The notes below the pieces were generated by a model that did not search any database, was not told the origin of the DNA, and saw only the letters and a program-made list of their open reading frames with translations. Shown one piece after another: positions 34,223 through 37,629 of a DNA stretch of 37,629 nucleotides. Within the stretch, counting starts at the first letter, position 1. The number at the start of each line of letters is the position of its first letter. Position numbers and translations under genes: made by a program. This DNA is from Pancytospora philotis (lineage: Eukaryota > Microsporidia): assembly GCA_023647555.1 (NCBI GenBank), contig JALRLY010000237.1:1-37629 (forward strand), given 5' to 3'.

Positions 34223-36238
34223 CTACTCCAGCTGCAGCCTTTTCCTGGACTCCTCCAGCTCTTTGATCTTCCTCGCACGCGCCTCCTCCTTCAGCGGATT
34301 GCTGGGCCTCGCTCCGTGAGCAGCAGCGGAATCAGCAACGATATCCCCGAGCCCCGAGACGCCGCGCTCGGCGCATTTCTTTGCCAGCGCCGGATCGCCG
34401 ATCATCCTGCACAGACGCGCCATGAGGCCGCTCGTGTCGGCATCGATCTCGTCGAGCCGCAGGAAGGACTGCAGCGCGGCTTCGTAGTTCTTCTTGAGCA
34501 CGTAGAAGGCACCGAGGTTGTAGTACGCGATGTTTGCCTCACCGACCACCTGCAGAATAGTTTTGATCGCGGCATCCACCCTGCCCTTGAGCGCCAGACA
34601 GACGGCGAGCCCGTTGGCCGCGTAAAAAGAGCGAGAGAACCTGCGGTATATCTTGATGGCCTCATTCAGCGGCTGCCCGCCCTCTTTTGCGCTCTCTTCT
34701 CTATTGAAAACACCAGCGAGCTTTACGTGTTCGGTGATGTGCAGCGAGGCCAGGCACAGCGCAGAGAAGAGATGCGCATCATCGATGAAGCTGCCGTCTG
34801 CCTTCTTTTTCCTGCCGGCATCGGCAGCGCTGCCCTTCAGCCTATCAATGAACAGCTCCTTCGCCTCATCGAGCGCGCCCTGCATGTACAGGTTGTAGCC
34901 GCGGAGCATCGGATCGGCCACCGCGGTGTCTTTCTCCAGTAAGGCGAGCTGGAGGCCCGCCTCCTTTGTACCGATGCTACGCAGCAGATCGGCATCCCGG
35001 GCCAGCACGCCCACGTTGTATCGCAGGTACTCATCGTATTTGCTGTCGCAGCTGCTCCTCGCCCTCCCGAGCAGCTCCAGCTTCTTCTCCTGGCTGCCGC
35101 ACAGAAGCGCAAGGTTGTTCAGCAGCGCCTCGCGGTCGAACACGCCGGCCAGGCCGCTCTCATCGTCCGCTGCTCCATCGCTGCTCGTAAGCCGCTCCAG
35201 GAAGCCCACGCTGTCGGCATCGCCATTGTTTACCTTTATGATGCTCACGCAGATCCGCCGGACCTGCTCGGAGCAGTTGTCCAGCACCACATCGTACACG
35301 CCGTTCTTGATGCTGAGCAGCGCCGTGTAGTCGCATATCGCCGTGCTCCGCGTCTCTGCACGCACGGGCGCCTTCGCAATCCTCTTTAGGTTAAACTCAG
35401 CGGGGAGGTACGCATCGTCGCGCGAGAGCGCCAGCTTGTAGGCATCCGCGGCCGCCTCGAGGTCCTTCTGCAGATGGTGCACCGTACCGACCAGATAGTA
35501 GATCTCGGCGATCTCGGGGTGGGCGCGGCGGAGCTCCTCCAGGAGAGCCAGGCAGCGTGCATAGCGCTCCTTCGCATCCTCCCCAGGTAACACATCCTCA
35601 ATCATCTTCCGCACGGTCGTGAGCTGCACATCGACGTTGGACTCGTTCGCGTACGTGCTGCTCTTCCCGATCCTGTATAGAAAATCAGCGGTGGGCGCGT
35701 ACGGCGCAAGGCTCTCGGCCGAGCAGCGCTCCCACTCGGACGCATCGGCGAAGCAGCGCACACGCGGATCGTCGATGCAGGAGATGCCACCCGTCTGGCC
35801 CAGCTTGATCCGGCAGATGTCGATGCCCAGCTTGTACTGCACCTTGCTGAAGGAAAAGAGCGCGTCCTCGTAGTGCGTCTTGCGGTAGAGGTAAAAGCCC
35901 TTCAGGAGATCAAGGCGCCGGTCCTGGGTGTCGTCGAGCGCATAGAAGTCCGACTCCTTCGCGGTGTTGTGGTGCACCGCGAGCCCGAGGGCGCGGATCC
36001 TAATCTCTGTCACCGTGCTGTCCGGCGCGGACTCGCGCTCTGCTCTGCGCAGCGCAATACCGAGAATTTTCTGCGCAGCCTCGCGGTCGAACCGGTACAG
36101 GTGGGCAAGCGCGAGCAGCTCGCGCACGGGCACCGCGGACTGGTCAAGGGAGGCCAGAATTTGGCTGAACTCGGGGCCCTGCGGCAGGCTCTGGGGGCTG
36201 AACGTGCATGCCTTGCCAGCAAGCGTGAGAGTAAGCAT
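34223..36238 (-). CDS. CTR9: CTR9, TPR subunit of the PAF1 transcription elongation complex
   Basis: Ctr9 is the TPR scaffold of the PAF1 complex, which travels with RNA polymerase II. The 671-residue product has SLPQGPEFSQILASL near the N-terminus, matching the 'LPEGDEVxxIL' opening of Ctr9, followed by TPR helices throughout. The diagnostic region is IYRRFSRSFYAANGLAVCLALKGRVDAAIKTI...YYNLGAFYVLKKNYEAALQSF, matching 'LYAANGIGAVLAHKG...WLNLAHIYVEQKQY'. The C-terminus is short and charged (KEEARARKIKELEESRKRL). Yeast Ctr9 has 1077 residues, so several TPRs and the long acidic/basic tail are missing. An SRP72 identity was considered and rejected. Confidence 0.88.
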   Translation of the reverse strand: MLTLTLAGKACTFSPQSLPQGPEFSQILASLDQSAVPVRELLALAHLYRFDREAAQKILGIALRRAERESAPDSTVTEIRIRALGLAVHHNTAKESDFYALDDTQDRRLDLLKGFYLYRKTHYEDALFSFSKVQYKLGIDICRIKLGQTGGISCIDDPRVRCFADASEWERCSAESLAPYAPTADFLYRIGKSSTYANESNVDVQLTTVRKMIEDVLPGEDAKERYARCLALLEELRRAHPEIAEIYYLVGTVHHLQKDLEAAADAYKLALSRDDAYLPAEFNLKRIAKAPVRAETRSTAICDYTALLSIKNGVYDVVLDNCSEQVRRICVSIIKVNNGDADSVGFLERLTSSDGAADDESGLAGVFDREALLNNLALLCGSQEKKLELLGRARSSCDSKYDEYLRYNVGVLARDADLLRSIGTKEAGLQLALLEKDTAVADPMLRGYNLYMQGALDEAKELFIDRLKGSAADAGRKKKADGSFIDDAHLFSALCLASLHITEHVKLAGVFNREESAKEGGQPLNEAIKIYRRFSRSFYAANGLAVCLALKGRVDAAIKTILQVVGEANIAYYNLGAFYVLKKNYEAALQSFLRLDEIDADTSGLMARLCRMIGDPALAKKCAERGVSGLGDIVADSAAAHGARPSNPLKEEARARKIKELEESRKRLQLE

Positions 36239-36251
36239 GGGTAAATTTTTC
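36239..36251 (-). promoter_or_regulatory. CTR9 start-proximal AAAAATTTACCC element
   Basis: On the minus strand GAAAAATTTACCC directly precedes ATG at 36238; both parts are complete. Confidence 0.75.
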
Positions 36252-37166
36252 TATCGGCCGGAAATCCGCGTGCTTGCCACCGATACGTTCTAGTCGCTGT
36301 CGGATCAGCAATGCACAATAAATTTGTTAGATCAAGTGCAGTCTTTCGGCTTATCGCATGGCGGGAGCTCTGCTGCGGCCGCGTTCCAGTTTCCTGTTTG
36401 TATCTTCGTCCCGTGGCGATACACGATAGTGCGCATCGACGCAGCAAGGACAGTCGCTTAGCAAGATGGTGTAGATGCGTGCGCTGCTACTCTACTAGCT
36501 CATACCATGATGCTAAGCATCTAAGCACCATGGGCACTCATAATGCACATAACCACTCATACTCATTCTGATACGCCGCACGGCGCGCTTTGTTTGTTTA
36601 GTGTGCAGAATTTTTGCAAGATTGCCTGCGTACAGCACCGCAATTACGTGCGCGATGCACTGCAGCCAACGCATCCCAGCAGCTGAGCCGCCAGCAGCAC
36701 AGCCAGGCTGCATCACCGCATCAGTAATACTCACTGATCCAGCAGTGCACGCCAATTTTTGCATTTTGATTTTTTATATCAGTGCAACCATAACCTAAAA
36801 GCGGACGCGCGAGACGCGCCCAGCCAGAGACAGCGGCCGTCTCTGTATCACAGAGTGCGTGCACAGCTGAGACCAGCCTCCAGCTCGCACAGTGCTGCAC
36901 TTCAGAGTCGCAGCAATTTTTTAGCAGAGCGGTTCGATTTGGCGGGAAACTACGGCACCGCGCGTTTGGCAGTGTGCCGGGCGCTGAAACGCAGAAGAGC
37001 GATAGCTGGTAAGTGCGCACATTGCACATGCCACTTTTATAATACTGGGCACCTGTTCAGCGCGACTCAGCACGCTCTTAGCGCACGACCGCCATTCTTC
37101 GCTGGCACGCACCGCACCCCGGAGCATCACAAATCTAATTTTCCCGCCTGAAATAATAAATACGCC
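36252..37166. other. largest gene-free gap (about 0.9 kb) with two hairpins
   Basis: No convincing ORF: the open frames are short, and neither codon use nor promoter motif supports them. It contains paired inverted repeats at 36807-36845 and a smaller one near 36509-36521 (GATGCT-A-AGCATC). I do not recognise 5S rRNA, SRP RNA, RNase P RNA or a spliceosomal snRNA by motif, but an unusual structural RNA could sit here. Confidence 0.45.
36807..36845. repeat. two adjacent short hairpins
   Basis: GCGC-GAGAC-GCGC (36807-36819) is followed by CAGAGAC (36825-36831), loop AGCGGCC and GTCTCTG (36839-36845). The second stem has 7 perfect base pairs. Confidence 0.6.
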
Positions 37167-37184
37167 AAAAAAATTTGACCCTTA
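37167..37184 (+). promoter_or_regulatory. H2B start-proximal AAATTTGACCC element
   Basis: AAAAAAATTT (37167-37176), then GACCC and ATG at 37185. A TATA-like AATAATAAATA lies at 37152-37162. Confidence 0.7.
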
Positions 37185-37595
37185 ATGTCTGCAAATCCCA
37201 TGAACCCCAAGACCGCTGGTAAGGCTCCTGCCAAGTCCATCCCTCCGACCGACTCCCAGTCCAAGAGGAACAGGCAGAGAAAGCGCTCCACCGCCGCGAC
37301 CGGCCTGCAGTTCCGCTCTGCGATCAAAAAGTGCCTCAAGGAGACCTCCCCCGATGGCGCCATCAAAATCACCGAGAAGACCCTCTGCGTCCTCTGCGGC
37401 ATCGCCAACTCCCTCATCGAGGATGTGATCGTGAACACAGCCGAGCTCGCGAAGAAGGTCGACAAGGAGACCCTCGGTGTCGACGATCTGACCACTGCTT
37501 TTGAGCTCATGCTGGACGGCGAGCTGAGGAACCTGTGCATTAGAGAAATCAAGTCCACCGTCGCAAAAGCACAGTCCAAGAGCTCCAGGAAATAA
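37185..37595 (+). CDS. divergent histone H2B
   Basis: A 136-residue protein with a basic, Lys/Pro/Ser-rich N-terminal tail (about 1-35) and a histone fold. Alignment landmarks to H2B are the first helix (FRSAIKKCLKETSPDGAI for YKVLKQVHPDTGI), the long helix (LCVLCGIANSLIEDVI for MGIMNSFVNDIF), and MLDGELRNLCIREIKSTVAKAQS for [23 protein letters not shown]. The AGEASRLA segment is replaced by NTAELAKK. The protein is more diverged from animal and yeast H2B than usual for a histone. Alternatives would be a histone-fold TAF or CENP, but the C-terminal helix and GEL motif favour H2B. Confidence 0.8.
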   Translation: MSANPMNPKTAGKAPAKSIPPTDSQSKRNRQRKRSTAATGLQFRSAIKKCLKETSPDGAIKITEKTLCVLCGIANSLIEDVIVNTAELAKKVDKETLGVDDLTTAFELMLDGELRNLCIREIKSTVAKAQSKSSRK

Positions 37596-37596
37596 A
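37591..37596 (+). terminator. AATAAA hexamer overlapping the H2B stop
   Basis: The TAA stop (37593-37595) lies inside AATAAA. Confidence 0.45.
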
Positions 37597-37629
37597 TAGT
37601 TGTTTACACTTGGCTGTTTGGTGCGCCAC

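Noticed and set aside
34223..36238. SRP72 identity for the TPR protein
   Set aside because: The YAANGLAVCLALKG region and LPQGPEFSQIL opening match Ctr9, and the SRP72 RNA-binding motif is not seen.
1..37629. Spliceosomal introns
   Set aside because: All recognised genes, including the ribosomal protein genes where microsporidian introns usually lie, are open from start to stop; I saw no convincing 5' splice site with nearby branch point and AG.
1..37629. Transposons or retroelements
   Set aside because: No transposase, reverse transcriptase or long terminal repeats are visible in any frame.

Overview
The window is a compact, intron-poor eukaryotic chromosome segment, most likely from a microsporidian (an obligate intracellular relative of fungi). 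The support is: about 32 intact single-exon protein genes in 37.6 kb; eukaryotic machinery throughout (COPII/COPI coat subunits, MCM3, CDK and cyclin B, RBX1, RPB6, CTR9, histone H2B, cytosolic ribosomal proteins, GPI and sphingolipid enzymes, V-ATPase subunits); proteins often much shorter than their yeast relatives; and an A/T-core (AAATTT-like) plus C-rich motif directly before many start codons, a signature known from microsporidia. By eye the DNA is GC-rich, unlike most sequenced microsporidia, so long shadow ORFs run antisense to many real genes. I cannot name the species.

Layout. 1-4.5 kb: the tail of an unidentified gene, SEC31, a small membrane protein, RBX1 and a small unknown. 5-9.7 kb: a PSTALRE-type CDK, the LSG1 GTPase, cyclin B (minus strand), a NIF3-family protein and a two-helix membrane protein. 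9.9-15.8 kb: V-ATPase subunit H, a reduced CBP80/MIF4G-like protein, MCM3, the GPI deacetylase PIG-L and a Cys-rich secreted protein. 16-20.7 kb: tRNA-Ala(CGC), ENP2/NOL10 (WD domain only), V-ATPase subunit e, serine palmitoyltransferase LCB2, a SQT1/AAMP-like WD protein and RPB6. 20.9-26.8 kb: delta-COP, uS19 (RPS15), a UTP18-like protein, uL24 (RPL26), an RNA15/CstF64-like RRM protein and a CUE2-like Smr protein. 27-30.7 kb: an AT-richer accessory island with two divergently transcribed, lineage-specific secreted proteins. 30.9-37.6 kb: a SulP/SLC26 transporter with a 24-bp minisatellite in its upstream region, a coiled-coil protein, CTR9 and a divergent histone H2B after a gene-free gap of about 0.9 kb.

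How the genes fit together. Ribosome assembly and translation are heavily represented (LSG1, ENP2, SQT1-like, UTP18-like, uS19, uL24, CUE2-like). Other groups are secretion and membranes (SEC31, delta-COP, LCB2, PIG-L, V-ATPase H and e, SLC26), transcription and mRNA processing (RPB6, CTR9, RNA15-like, CBP80-like) and the cell cycle (CDK, cyclin B, MCM3, RBX1). There is no sign of operons: each gene carries its own promoter-like element and a 3' AATAAA/ATTAAA hexamer, which in at least six genes overlaps the stop codon.

The most notable observations are the start-proximal bipartite promoter, which also decides several start codons; the secreted-protein island; a CDK lacking most of the CMGC insert; a cyclin B with a degenerate D-box; a very short CBP80-like protein; and the 24-bp/48-bp minisatellite. 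I did not find an obviously new multi-gene system.
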